Source of the DNA: VRUE01 sp963703235
Lineage (GTDB): Bacteria > Actinomycetota > Thermoleophilia > Solirubrobacterales > 70-9
DNA: 64,000 nucleotides
Assembly (NCBI GenBank): GCA_963703235.1
Contig: OY969802.1
Location: 1,116,001-1,180,000, forward strand
Direction of reading: 5' to 3'
The notes under the pieces were generated by a model that did no database searches, was not told the origin of the DNA, and saw nothing but the letters and a program-made list of their open reading frames with translations. A program made the position numbers and the translations under genes. This document shows, piece after piece, positions 25,963 through 35,364 of this stretch. Position 1 is the first letter of the stretch; each line of letters starts with the position of its first letter.

Positions 25963-27555
25963 CTAGGCGCGGCGGACGAGGCGCAGGATCTGGTCGAGCT
26001 CTTCAATGCGGAGGAGGCGGGCAGCTCCTACGTAGGCAGCACCCCCAAGCGCTAGGGCGGTACCGAGCGAAGCGATCTGGCCGAGCAAGCTGCGGCCCAG
26101 AGCGTCGTCAAGCACCTCCCAGATCCCGTAGCTGATAGCGGCGAGAACCGAAGCTGCAAGGGCTATCCGTAGGCCCACCTTGAGAAGCCGGCCGAGCTCG
26201 AGGCCACCGAGAAGGCGGCGCAGAATCACGCACTGGGCGACGACGGTGACGGCCGTGGCGATCGCGGTGGCGGCGACGATCCCGCCGACGCCGAGGTGGT
26301 AGAGGGCGAGGGCGCCAAGCGCCGTGATGGCGAGGTTGATGGCGGCGATCGCGGTCGGGATCCAGGGCCGCTGGAGGCTGAAGAAGGTCCGCGTCAGCAG
26401 CAGGAAGAGGCCATTGGTCGGCAGCGAAAAGGCAAACCAGAAGAGCGCCGTTGCGACAAGCGTGGTCTGGTCGGGCGTGAACTCGCCGCGCTGGTAGACG
26501 AGTCGGATCATCGGTTCGGAGAGAACCAGCACCGCGGCCGTCGCCGGCAGCAGGACGAAGAGGATCTGGCGCATCCCGTTCGCCATCGTCGCCCGCAGGC
26601 TGTCGTGGTCGCCGCGGGTGGCGAAGCGGGCCAGGGTCGGGAAGAGGACGGTGGCGATCGCGACCGAGAAGATCCCCTGCGGCAGCTGGTAGATCCGGAA
26701 CGCCTTGTCGATCGCCGCCGGCGCCTGGTCGCTGACCAGGGTCCCGAAGAGGCTGTTGACGATCAGGTTGAAGTTGATCAGGCCGAGGCTGAGGGTCACC
26801 GGCAGCATCAGCAGGAGCACCCGGCGCAGGTCGCGGTTGCGCCAGTCGAAGCTCCAGCCGAACTTGAAGGGGGTGTTGCGCAGGTCGAAGACGGGGATCA
26901 GCAGCTGAACCAGAGTGCCGGCGAGGATGCCGATCGCGTAGGCGTAGATGCGGTCCTGCTCCTCGAACATCGGCGCCAGCACGACCAGCAGCAGGATGAT
27001 CGTCAGGTTCCAGAACAGCGGCGCGATCGCGAAGGCGCCGAAGCGGTCGTAGCTGTTGAGGATGCCGACGACGACGCCGCTGATCCCAAGCAGGACGAGG
27101 ATCGGGAAGAGGACCTGCGAGAGGGTGACGGTGAGGTCGAGGAGCGCGCCCTCGAAGCCAGGAGCGACGAGCGGGATCAGCAGCGGCGCCGCCAGCACGA
27201 AGAGCGCCGTGATCGCACCGAGCACGAGGGTGACCAGCAGCAGCAGCGTCGAGGCGAGCCGGAATGCCTCGCGGTAGTTCTTCTTCTCCAGCTGCTCGGT
27301 GAAGATCGGCACGAAGGCGGGCTGCAGCGCTGCGTCGGCAAAAAGAGCGCGAACCAGGTTCGGGACCTGGAAGGCGATCGTGAAGGCAGACATCGGCCCG
27401 CTCACCCCGTAGTAGCCGGCGGCGACGATCTCGCGGCCCAGACCCGCGACCCGCGAGGCGGCCGTGGCGATCGAGAAGAAAGCGGTCGAGCGGGCGAGCC
27501 GCCCGCGCTGGGCAGGCTCCTGCGGCGCCTCGGGGGTCTCCAAGCTCGATCTCAC
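25963..27555 (-). CDS. murJ: lipid II flippase MurJ
   Basis: MOP-family flippase moving lipid II across the membrane. The 530-aa protein has about 14 helices, the early ARSTAFFSIATAASRVAGLGRE signature, and the NLVRALFADAALQPAFVPIF region typical of MviN/MurJ. The start is GTG at 27555, divergent from rpsT with only 24 nt between start codons. Confidence 0.95.
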   Translation of the reverse strand: MRSSLETPEAPQEPAQRGRLARSTAFFSIATAASRVAGLGREIVAAGYYGVSGPMSAFTIAFQVPNLVRALFADAALQPAFVPIFTEQLEKKNYREAFRLASTLLLLVTLVLGAITALFVLAAPLLIPLVAPGFEGALLDLTVTLSQVLFPILVLLGISGVVVGILNSYDRFGAFAIAPLFWNLTIILLLVVLAPMFEEQDRIYAYAIGILAGTLVQLLIPVFDLRNTPFKFGWSFDWRNRDLRRVLLLMLPVTLSLGLINFNLIVNSLFGTLVSDQAPAAIDKAFRIYQLPQGIFSVAIATVLFPTLARFATRGDHDSLRATMANGMRQILFVLLPATAAVLVLSEPMIRLVYQRGEFTPDQTTLVATALFWFAFSLPTNGLFLLLTRTFFSLQRPWIPTAIAAINLAITALGALALYHLGVGGIVAATAIATAVTVVAQCVILRRLLGGLELGRLLKVGLRIALAASVLAAISYGIWEVLDDALGRSLLGQIASLGTALALGGAAYVGAARLLRIEELDQILRLVRRA

Positions 27556-27559
27556 TCGG

Positions 27560-27565
27560 TATAGT
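27560..27565 (+). promoter_or_regulatory. rpsT -10 box in the murJ-rpsT divergent gap
   Basis: TATAGT on the plus strand, 14 nt before the rpsT ATG. The gap is so short that the murJ promoter must overlap it on the other strand. Confidence 0.4.
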
Positions 27566-27579
27566 CGGCCGCCCGAAAC

Positions 27580-27846
27580 ATGGCCAACATAGCCTCACAG
27601 AAGAAGCGGATACTGCGCAGCGAGCGGGAGCGAACCGAGAACCGGTTGCTGACCAGCACCGTGAAGACCTACTTCCGCCGCCTCGAGACCGCCGTCGAGG
27701 GCGGCGACGGCGCGGCGATCGAAGCCGAGCACCGCGCCCTCGTCTCGCGGATCGACAAGGCTGTGCAGAAGGGCGCCATGCACAAGAACACCGGGGCGCG
27801 CAAGAAGTCCAGGGCAGCCAGAGTCGCCTCCGCCGCGACGAAGTAG
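27580..27846 (+). CDS. rpsT: 30S ribosomal protein S20
   Basis: An 88-aa basic helical protein binding 16S rRNA. It begins MANIASQKKRILRSERER and contains the conserved KAVQKGAMHKNTGARKKSR. It is convergent with holA with zero intergenic bases, so termination must occur inside the opposite gene. Confidence 0.97.
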   Translation: MANIASQKKRILRSERERTENRLLTSTVKTYFRRLETAVEGGDGAAIEAEHRALVSRIDKAVQKGAMHKNTGARKKSRAARVASAATK

Positions 27847-28827
27847 TCAGGCCGCGACGCCTGCCGCCTTGCGCAGGGCCAGCGTCAGCGCCAGCTCGTC
27901 GCCGTAGTCGGCCCCTCCCCTGCACCAGACCTCGAGGTCGGCCAGGGCGATCGTCGCGTCGCGCAGATCGTCGACGCTGGTGTTCTCGAGCCGGGCGACC
28001 AGCTGCTTCGCGGCGTAGGGGTGCATCGAGAGGCTCGCCTCGACCTGCTTCGGCGGCGCCCCCTCCTCCAGCTGCGCCGCCGCGGCGCAGGCGTTGCGCA
28101 GCCGCGAAGCGAGCCCGTAGATCAGACCCGTGACGTTCTCGCCCTGTGCGATCAGGCGCTCGCCTATCCGCAGCGCCTTGGCCGGGTCTCGCTCCAGCAG
28201 CGCGTCGGCCACTGCCCAGACGGCGGCTTCGGAGGTGTCGGCGATCATCGCTTCGAGGTCGGCCGCGGCGACCGACCCGTCCGCGCCTGCCCAGAGGGCA
28301 AGGCGCTCGAGCTCGCGTTGGAGGCGCAGCGGGTTGGCACCCATCCGCTCGACCAGGAGACGGGCGGCAGCTGGCTCCAGGGTGAAGCCGAGCCGCTTCG
28401 CGTCGTCGACCAGCGCCCGCGGCATGTCCCGCGCCTTCGGCGCTTCGAACTCGTGCACCTCGCCTTGGGCGGCTTTGACCGCCCGCGCCAGCTTGGCGGG
28501 CGGCTTCGCCCTCGAGATCAGCACCACGGTGAGGTCGGGGGGGAGCTCGGCGATCGCCGCGACGATCGTCTCCAGCTGGCGATCCCGCCAGCGCTCGACG
28601 CCGTCGGCCAGCAGGTAGCGGCGCGACTCGGTCAGCGACATCGCCGGGATTGCGTTGAGAAGAGCCTCGTGGTCGGGCGTGCCGCGGCCCTCGCTGGGCT
28701 CGAACACGTGCAACGAGGCGCCGCCGCCGTCTCGCTCGGCTCTGGCCCTGAGCCTGGCTCTGGTCGCGTCGATCTTCGCCTGGTCGGTTCCGGCGATCAG
28801 GTATAGCGAGCCCATCTCCTCGGCCAT
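27847..28827 (-). CDS. holA: DNA polymerase III subunit delta
   Basis: Clamp-loader wrench subunit, 326 aa. It has the N-terminal SLYLIAGTDQ (degenerate Walker region), the delta-type KARDMPRALVDDAKRLG helix, and a C-terminal collar domain. Adjacent to rpsT as in many genomes. The start may be ATG at 28827 or the Met four codons later. Confidence 0.9.
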   Translation of the reverse strand: MAEEMGSLYLIAGTDQAKIDATRARLRARAERDGGGASLHVFEPSEGRGTPDHEALLNAIPAMSLTESRRYLLADGVERWRDRQLETIVAAIAELPPDLTVVLISRAKPPAKLARAVKAAQGEVHEFEAPKARDMPRALVDDAKRLGFTLEPAAARLLVERMGANPLRLQRELERLALWAGADGSVAAADLEAMIADTSEAAVWAVADALLERDPAKALRIGERLIAQGENVTGLIYGLASRLRNACAAAAQLEEGAPPKQVEASLSMHPYAAKQLVARLENTSVDDLRDATIALADLEVWCRGGADYGDELALTLALRKAAGVAA

Positions 28828-28866
28828 CGGCCGAGTTTAAATCCACGGCCGGCCTTCCCAGATGCC

Positions 28867-29799
28867 CTACCTGCCCCGACGCGAACCTCCGTGGCCACGA
28901 CCGCGACCGTAGCCGTGCTCGTCCTCGCCTCCGGACTCGTCCTCCTCAAACTCATCCTCGTCGGGCTCCTCCTCATAGGTGGGCGCAACCGACTTGGGAG
29001 TCTCCTTCACGGCCTTGGGTGAGGGAGCGCTCTGCGTTCCGCTGTCCTTCGATCGTCCGCCTGAGCGCCCACGACCCTTTCTCGGCCCCTCGCTCTCCCC
29101 GCCGTTGTCGCCCTCGTGCTCGCGGCCGTCGTCGTCATGCCCCTCGTCCTCGTCATCCCGATCGTCGTCACGCCCCTTATCCCGATCGTCGTCACGCCCC
29201 TCGTCCTCGTCATCGTCGTCCTCACGCCGCTCGTCGTCATCCTCGTCCCCGGACGGGGCGCCAAGCGAGGACGTCGCAGGCGGCGACGAGCCAGCTGCCG
29301 GCGCCTGGCCTGGCGGTGACGATGGAGACGTGACCGCGGCGGAGCTGTCCGGCTGAGGTTCTGGGGCATCGCCATCGGGCGACCGCTCGCCGCCGGGAGA
29401 GACCCGATCCGGGGCCGGCGCGGAGGGTGGGGATACGACCACCCGGTGCGTGCTGGCAAGTCGCGAGTCGGAGGGCGTCGACTTCTGGGGATCGGCCCGG
29501 GTCGCGGACCGGGCGGAAGTTGACGTGCGGCGCTGCCCGGCAACCGCCTCCGGGGTCGGCTCCGAGGCGATGGTGCGATCTTGAACCGATTCGGACTCGG
29601 ACGAGATACCAGGGATCGGAAGACTTGACGCAATTGGCCAGCTCTGCTGGAGGGCGAAGGCAACAAGCCCAAGGCCAGCGGCAGCGGTGAGCCCAAGCAG
29701 GGCAAGCGCGGTGCTGCGCAGCCTTTCCGGCAGCCCATCGCCGAAAACGCTGGGCATCGCCTGGCGCAAGGAGCGGCGCTGTGGACGCTTGTGAGCCAC
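28867..29799 (-). CDS. acidic low-complexity protein with one membrane helix
   Basis: A 310-aa protein with a basic N-terminus, one hydrophobic helix (about 30-50), a Ser/Pro-rich stretch (about 75-185), and a highly acidic segment (about 190-235) of repeated RDDD/DDED units. It ends in an Arg/Gly tail. The DNA of the acidic part contains near-tandem copies of CGATCGTCGTCACGCCCC. GTG start at 29799. It lies downstream of comEC. No family recognised; it may be an envelope protein. Confidence 0.6.
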   Translation of the reverse strand: MAHKRPQRRSLRQAMPSVFGDGLPERLRSTALALLGLTAAAGLGLVAFALQQSWPIASSLPIPGISSESESVQDRTIASEPTPEAVAGQRRTSTSARSATRADPQKSTPSDSRLASTHRVVVSPPSAPAPDRVSPGGERSPDGDAPEPQPDSSAAVTSPSSPPGQAPAAGSSPPATSSLGAPSGDEDDDERREDDDDEDEGRDDDRDKGRDDDRDDEDEGHDDDGREHEGDNGGESEGPRKGRGRSGGRSKDSGTQSAPSPKAVKETPKSVAPTYEEEPDEDEFEEDESGGEDEHGYGRGRGHGGSRRGR

Positions 29800-29887
29800 C
29801 TATACGACCCATCGACGGACAGGCCACGGCATGTAGGCAGAGGCACCGAAAAACCCAAAATCGATTCGTTAATCCGTCCAAGGGCCG

Positions 29888-31717
29888 TCACTCGACCGTG
29901 CTCACGCTGAACGCGCGGCGACCCACCTCGAGCACCACCGTCCCGTCGCGATCGGTGCGGAAGCGGCGAATGCGGTGCTCGGCGAGCGTCGCCATCGTGG
30001 CTGCCGTCGGATGGCCGAACGGATTGCCATCGCCGACGGAGACGACCGCGACGCGGGGCCGGACGCGATCGAGGAGGCCGTCGAGCCCGGAGTCCTCGCT
30101 GCCGTGATGGGCGACCTTGAGCACGTCGACCGGCCCCGGGTCCAGCGGAATCGCCTCGGCCTCCGCGTCGCCGGGGAGCAGCATCGAGAAGTCGCGCCAG
30201 CGCAGCAGCAAGGCCAGCGAGAGCCGGTTCGGGTCCTCGCCGCGGTGCGATCCGCCGAGCAGCTCCGGCGGCGGCCAGAGCACCTCGAGGCGCATCCGAC
30301 CGGAGCGCAGCACGCCACCGGCGGCGAGACGGCGCGGAACCGCGCCGGCGGTCCGCGCCACGGCAAGGGTCCGCCGGCCGGCGACCGCGTAGAGGAAGGC
30401 CTCGATCGGCATTTCGTGCAGCAGCTCGGCGAGACCACCCGCATGATCGGACTGATCGTGGCTGACGATCGCGGCGCCGAGTCGCTCGACACCGGCGGCT
30501 CGCAGCTTGTCCGCTAGGTCGGCGCCGGGCGGCCCGGTGTCGACCAGGACGGCGGCCCCGGCGGCCGGCTGCAGCAGAATCGCGTCTCCCTGTCCGACGT
30601 CGAGGATCGAGACCCGCAATCCAACCGTGGGCGGTGAAGCGGCCGTGCTGCCGCCCGAGCCGGCGAGGGTCCAGGCGAGCGCGCCGACGAGCAGTCCGGC
30701 CAAAGCAGGACCAGGGCGCAGGCGCCAAGGAGGTCGGCGACGGCGTCTCGCTAGTCGGACCGCCGCGGCCGCGGCGGTGGCGAGGGCAAGGTATGAGGAG
30801 ATCAAACCGCCGGCTCCGACCTGCACCTCCACGGACGCCCAGCTCGGCCGGCCGCACCAGGCCGCCACCTGTGCGACGTAGCCCAACAACAGGGCGTTGA
30901 CCGAGTTGAGCGCCTCGACCGGGAAGCCCGGCACCTGCCCGCCCGCGGCCGTCAGCATTCCCAGCCACATCGCCGGCGCCACCGCAGGCAGGGCGAGCAG
31001 GTTGGCCAGCAACGTCGTGGTCGAGACTTCGCCGAAGTGGAAGGCGATCAGCGGCGCGGTGGCGAGCGTGGCGGCGAGCGTCAGCGCCGCTCCCTCGGCC
31101 AGAGCGCGTCGAGCAGCGCCGGGACCGATCCACCCCGTAAGGGTGCGCCGCAGCGGCGCGGCCAGGAGGAGAATCCCCAGCACGGCGGCGAAGCTGAGCT
31201 GCCAGCCGACGTCGGCGGCGATCCGCGGCTCGATCGCGAGGGTCGCGATTGCCGCCACGGTCAGCGCGTAGAGGCGCGAGGCGCGACGGCCCGAGAGGGT
31301 CGCCAACACGCTCAGTGCCCCCATGACGCCGGCCCGTTGGATCGACGGGCCGGCGCCGGCCAGCGCGACGTAGACGACGATCAGCCCGAGGATCCAGACG
31401 AGCCGCGCCCGCAGCGGCAAGCCGAACGACGCCAGCAGGGGCATCGCCAGCAAGGCGAGCAATGCCACGTTCTGGCCCGAGACCGCCAGCAAGTGGCTGA
31501 GACCGGAACGGCGGAAGTCCTCGACCGTGCCCGGATCGATCCCGTCGTCCTGGCCGAGCACGAAACCGCGCGCGAGCTCCGCCTCCCTGGCCGGCATTCC
31601 CCGCTCCAACGCCTCCCCGGCTCGGTCGCGGATCTCGACGCTATGGGCAAGGGCCAGAATGACCACCGAGGCAGCGGCGAGTACGAGCAACGTGGCCGGC
31701 AGCCGATCGCGTTGCAC
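29888..31717 (-). CDS. comEC: ComEC/Rec2 DNA-uptake channel protein
   Basis: Competence channel moving single-stranded DNA across the membrane. The 609-aa protein has a multi-helix Competence domain beginning SGLSHLLAVSGQN, then a metallo-beta-lactamase-like domain with DVGQGDAILL, SHDQSDHAGG and VAHHGSEDS. The usual N-terminal extra helices and DUF4131 region are missing; only one helix precedes the Competence domain. Start GTG at 31717, 10 nt after comEA. Confidence 0.92.
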   Translation of the reverse strand: MQRDRLPATLLVLAAASVVILALAHSVEIRDRAGEALERGMPAREAELARGFVLGQDDGIDPGTVEDFRRSGLSHLLAVSGQNVALLALLAMPLLASFGLPLRARLVWILGLIVVYVALAGAGPSIQRAGVMGALSVLATLSGRRASRLYALTVAAIATLAIEPRIAADVGWQLSFAAVLGILLLAAPLRRTLTGWIGPGAARRALAEGAALTLAATLATAPLIAFHFGEVSTTTLLANLLALPAVAPAMWLGMLTAAGGQVPGFPVEALNSVNALLLGYVAQVAAWCGRPSWASVEVQVGAGGLISSYLALATAAAAAVRLARRRRRPPWRLRPGPALAGLLVGALAWTLAGSGGSTAASPPTVGLRVSILDVGQGDAILLQPAAGAAVLVDTGPPGADLADKLRAAGVERLGAAIVSHDQSDHAGGLAELLHEMPIEAFLYAVAGRRTLAVARTAGAVPRRLAAGGVLRSGRMRLEVLWPPPELLGGSHRGEDPNRLSLALLLRWRDFSMLLPGDAEAEAIPLDPGPVDVLKVAHHGSEDSGLDGLLDRVRPRVAVVSVGDGNPFGHPTAATMATLAEHRIRRFRTDRDGTVVLEVGRRAFSVSTVE

Positions 31718-31726
31718 GGCGTTTCC

Positions 31727-32320
31727 TCAGGGCTGGAGCCGGGCCCGCAGCGACTCCATCGTCGCCGGCCCGATCCCGCTCACCTCGTCGAGCTGCTCGA
31801 CCGAGGCGAGGCCGCCGTGCCGGTCGCGGAATTCGACGATCTTCTGCGCGGTCACCGGACCGATCCCGTCGATCGTGTCGAGCTGCTCGACCGTGGCGCT
31901 GCCGAGGCCGATCGGCCCGGATTCGGCCGCCAGGCCCGAGCCGGCGGCGACGGCGCCGGTGGCGTCCTTCGCCGGTACCACGACCTGCTGCCCGTCGGTC
32001 AGCCGCGCCGCCCGGTTGATCGCCTCGAGCAGGGCGCTCCCGTCCGGGCCACCGGCCCGCTCGATCGCGTCGATCGCCCGCGCGCCCGCCGGCAGCCGGT
32101 AGACACCCGGCCGTCGCACCGCCCCGGCCACGTCGACGACGAGGTCGGAGCCGCCGCTCTCGATGCTGACCCCGCCTGCGTGCCCGGATGCTCCACCCAC
32201 GAACGCGGGCGATGCAGCACCGCTGCCCTCCTCCGCCCGAATCGCCCGCGCCCCGGCCAGCAGCAGCGCGATCGCCACAGCGCCGTAAACGAACACCTGG
32301 GACCGGCTCAACTCGGGCAT
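31727..32320 (-). CDS. comEA: ComEA-type DNA-binding protein
   Basis: Membrane-anchored DNA receptor. From ATG at 32320 (preceded by GGCAGGGTGG) it is 197 aa: one N-terminal helix, an SLBB domain (VDVAGAVRRPGVYRLPAGAR) and two helix-hairpin-helix motifs (LDTIDGIGPVTAQKI, LDEVSGIGPATMESL). It is paired with comEC, so this organism may be naturally competent. Confidence 0.93.
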   Translation of the reverse strand: MPELSRSQVFVYGAVAIALLLAGARAIRAEEGSGAASPAFVGGASGHAGGVSIESGGSDLVVDVAGAVRRPGVYRLPAGARAIDAIERAGGPDGSALLEAINRAARLTDGQQVVVPAKDATGAVAAGSGLAAESGPIGLGSATVEQLDTIDGIGPVTAQKIVEFRDRHGGLASVEQLDEVSGIGPATMESLRARLQP

Positions 32321-32388
32321 GCCGCCACCCTGCCAAGGCCCGGCGCACGCGTGGCGCGCGGGATGCAAAAAATCTCTAACGACTCAGG

Positions 32389-32781
32389 TCAGTCTTCGTC
32401 GTCGTAGCCAGAGACCTCTGCCAGCTGATCGCTGTAGAGCTCGGCGGCGGCCACAGGCGGAGACTGGACGGAGATGCACCCCAGCGTCTCCCCGGAGTCG
32501 TTGGCGATCGAGTGGTCGGTCGCAGGTGGGACGAGGATCAGGTCGCCCTCGCCGACGTCTTGCGTGTCCCCCGCGACCGACATCGTGCCGGCGCCCCGGA
32601 CAACGACGTAGACCTGCTCTGCCCCCTCGTCGGAGCGCAACGTCTGCTCGGTCCCAGCCGGGATCTGCAGCCAGGTCACGGACATGTTGCGGGCACCCAT
32701 CTCTCCCGCGTCCATCAGAACGTGGTAGCTGAGCTTGTGCCACTCCTCCACGGGAGCCTCCGCTAGGCGCCGGACCAGCAT
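32389..32781 (-). CDS. cupin-domain protein
   Basis: A 130-aa single-domain cupin. The two cupin motifs appear as GTEQTLRSDEGAEQVYVVVRG and GDLILVPPATDHSI, though the first lacks one of the usual His ligands. It could be a small-molecule sensor or metal-dependent enzyme. It lies between comEA and leuS in the same orientation. Confidence 0.75.
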   Translation of the reverse strand: MLVRRLAEAPVEEWHKLSYHVLMDAGEMGARNMSVTWLQIPAGTEQTLRSDEGAEQVYVVVRGAGTMSVAGDTQDVGEGDLILVPPATDHSIANDSGETLGCISVQSPPVAAAELYSDQLAEVSGYDDED

Positions 32782-32824
32782 GCGGCCGCTTTGTACCAGA
32801 TACCGCAGCCGCTTCGTGCAAAGC

Positions 32825-35311
32825 TCAGCGAACGACCAAGTTCACCAGCTTGCCCGGAACGACGACCTCCTTGACGATCTCCTTGCCGTCGAGGTGGCGC
32901 CGAACCTTCTCGCTGGCGCGGGCGAGCGCGAGCAGCTCGGACTCCGGCGCGTCGACGTCGGCCTCGATCCGGTCGCGCAGCTTGCCGTTGACTTGGACCA
33001 CGAGGGTCACCGTGTCGGCGCTCAGCAGCTTGGGGTCGGCCTGCGGCCAGGGCTCCTCCCAGACCCGTCCACCGCCCAACCGCTGCCAGACCTCGGCCCC
33101 GAGGTGGGGGGCGAAGGGGAAGATCAGCGAGGCGGCGGTGGCGGTGGCAAAGCGGACCGCGGCAGTGCCAACCGGATCGGGGTAGAGGGCGTCCTTCACC
33201 CGGTAGGCCTCGTTCAGGAGCTCCATCACCGCGGCGATCGCAGTGTTGAACTGAAAGCCGCGTTGGAAGTCCCGGGTTGCCTTCTCGATCGCCCAGTGCG
33301 CCTTCGCGAGGAGCTCGCGAGCCTCCCCCACGCTGTCGGCCTCGACCTCGGCGACCGGTTTGTCCTCTACCTCCTCGCAGAGGCGCCAAAGTCGCGAGAG
33401 GAAGCGGTTGACGCCCTCCACTCCCTCGTCAGACCAGTCGCCGCCGCGCTCGGGCGGACCCATGAAGCAGACGTAAGTGCGGGCGGTGTCGGCGCCGTAG
33501 CGCTCGACGTACTCGGCCGGGCTGACGGTATTGCCCTTCGACTTCGACATCTTCGCCCCGTCGCGGGTGATCATGCCCTGGGTGAAGAGATTGGCGAAGG
33601 GCTCCTGCACGGAGAGGTGGCCGAGGTCTGCGAGCGCCTTGGTGAAGAAGCGCGCATACATCAGGTGCAGGATCGCGTGCTCGACGCCGCCGATGTATTG
33701 GTCGACCGGGAGCCAGTGCTCGGCTGCCTCTTTGTCCCAGGCCTCTTTGTCGTTGCGCGGGTCGAGGTAGCGGATGAAGTACCAGGAGGAGTCGACGAAG
33801 GTGTCCATGGTGTCGGTCTCCCGGCGGGCCGGGCCGCCACAGCGTGGGCAGGTCGTGGCGACCCACTCCTCGGCTGCGGCGAGGGGGCTTTTGCCCTGTG
33901 GCGCGTAGTCCTCGATCTCGGGCAGCTCGACCGGCAGCTGCTCTTCTGGGACGGGGACGACGCCGCACTGCTCGCAATAGACGATCGGGATCGGCGCGCC
34001 CCAGTAGCGCTGGCGCGAGACTAGCCAGTCGCGCAGGCGGTAGTTGACCGCCGACCGTCCGCGTCCCTCCGAGGCCAACCACTCGACGATCTCCTCATAG
34101 GCCTCGCGGTTGTCTTTGCCGTCGAAGCGGCCGGAGCCGGTCATCGGCCCATCGCCGGGGTAGGGCAGGCCGTCGGGGTCCCGCGCCGTCTCGGGGTCCT
34201 CGCCCCCGATCACGCGGCGGATCGGCAAGGCGAAGGTCTTGGCGAACTGGTGGTCGCGCGTGTCGTGGGCGGGCACCGCCATGATCGCGCCGGTGCCGTA
34301 CTCCATCAGCACGTAGTCGGCGACGAACATCGGGATCTCCTCGCCGTTGACGGGGTTGATGACGCTGCGGCCCAAGGGGACGCCGGTCTTGGGCCGGTCC
34401 TCGTCGCCGCGCTCCTCGGCCGAGGCGCGGGCAACGTCGTTCAGGTAGTCGCGCACCGGCTCCTCCGCTGGGGTGCCGGCGACCAGGCGCTGCAACTGGG
34501 GGTGCTCGGGGGCGAGGACGAAGAAGGTGGCGCCGAAAAGGGTGTCGGGCCGGGTGGTGAAGACGGGGAAGTCGAGGTCGAGCTCCTCGCAGCGGAAAGT
34601 GACCTCGGCCCCCTCGGAGCGGCCGATCCAGTTGCGCTGCATGGTGAGGACATGCTCAGGCCAGGACTCGAGCAGCTCGAAGTCGGCCAGGAGGCGATCG
34701 GCGTAATCGGTGATCTTGAAGAACCACTGCTCCAGGCGGCGTTGCTCGACCGAGGTGCCACAGCGCTCGCAGCGGCCGTCGACGACCTGCTCGTTGGCGA
34801 GCACGGTGGCGTCTTTGGGGCACCACTGCACCGGAGCTTCCTCGCGATACGCGAGGCCGCGCTCGAACATCTGCAAGAAGATCCACTGGGTCCAGCGGTA
34901 GTACTCGGGCGTGTGGGTGCCGAGCTCGCGCGACCAGTCGATCGAGATCCCCCACTCGCGGAACTGGCGGCGGAAGGCCTCGATCGAGCGCTCGGTCGCC
35001 TCGCGCGGCGGCTCGCCGGTCTTGATCGCGTTGTTCTCGGCCGGCAGGCCGAAGGCGTCGTAGCCCATCGGGTGGATCACCTCGAAGCCGTGGCGGCGGC
35101 GGAAGTGGGCGATCGCGTCGCCCACGGCGTAGCACTTGAGGTGGCCGACGTGGGGCTCGCCGGAGGGGTAGGGGAGCATCTCGAGGACGTAGGACTTGGG
35201 CTTGTCCTTCTGGTAGCCGGGTTGGCCCGGGTTGGCGACCTCCCAGGTCCCCTCCTCGGCCCAGACCTGCTGCCAGCGGCGCTCGATCTGCTTCGGGTCG
35301 TAACCGGCCAT
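32825..35311 (-). CDS. leuS: leucyl-tRNA synthetase
   Basis: Class I synthetase of 828 aa with HVGH (PYPSGEPHVGHLK), the CP1 editing domain, a CysxxCys zinc pair (CEQCG, CPRCGG) and KMSKS (GAKMSKSKGN). The start ATG at 35311 is 8 nt after TAAGAT. No T-box fits in the short upstream gap. Confidence 0.98.
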   Translation of the reverse strand: MAGYDPKQIERRWQQVWAEEGTWEVANPGQPGYQKDKPKSYVLEMLPYPSGEPHVGHLKCYAVGDAIAHFRRRHGFEVIHPMGYDAFGLPAENNAIKTGEPPREATERSIEAFRRQFREWGISIDWSRELGTHTPEYYRWTQWIFLQMFERGLAYREEAPVQWCPKDATVLANEQVVDGRCERCGTSVEQRRLEQWFFKITDYADRLLADFELLESWPEHVLTMQRNWIGRSEGAEVTFRCEELDLDFPVFTTRPDTLFGATFFVLAPEHPQLQRLVAGTPAEEPVRDYLNDVARASAEERGDEDRPKTGVPLGRSVINPVNGEEIPMFVADYVLMEYGTGAIMAVPAHDTRDHQFAKTFALPIRRVIGGEDPETARDPDGLPYPGDGPMTGSGRFDGKDNREAYEEIVEWLASEGRGRSAVNYRLRDWLVSRQRYWGAPIPIVYCEQCGVVPVPEEQLPVELPEIEDYAPQGKSPLAAAEEWVATTCPRCGGPARRETDTMDTFVDSSWYFIRYLDPRNDKEAWDKEAAEHWLPVDQYIGGVEHAILHLMYARFFTKALADLGHLSVQEPFANLFTQGMITRDGAKMSKSKGNTVSPAEYVERYGADTARTYVCFMGPPERGGDWSDEGVEGVNRFLSRLWRLCEEVEDKPVAEVEADSVGEARELLAKAHWAIEKATRDFQRGFQFNTAIAAVMELLNEAYRVKDALYPDPVGTAAVRFATATAASLIFPFAPHLGAEVWQRLGGGRVWEEPWPQADPKLLSADTVTLVVQVNGKLRDRIEADVDAPESELLALARASEKVRRHLDGKEIVKEVVVPGKLVNLVVR

Positions 35312-35319
35312 CTACAGCG

Positions 35320-35325
35320 ATCTTA
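35320..35325 (-). promoter_or_regulatory. leuS -10 box
   Basis: TAAGAT on the minus strand, 8 nt before the leuS ATG, consistent with a leaderless or very short 5' end. Confidence 0.35.
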
Positions 35326-35364
35326 TGAACGGCGCCGGGTCAGCCGCAGGCCGATCAAGCGTCG

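Noticed and set aside
29116..29319. Plus-strand hydrophobic frame (VLVIPIVVTPL..)
   Set aside because: It is the complement of the Asp/Arg repeats of the minus-strand acidic protein, with no start signals of its own.
35312..35364. T-box or other riboswitch upstream of leuS
   Set aside because: The gap is only 53 nt and lacks T-box sequence; a TAAGAT box lies next to the start.
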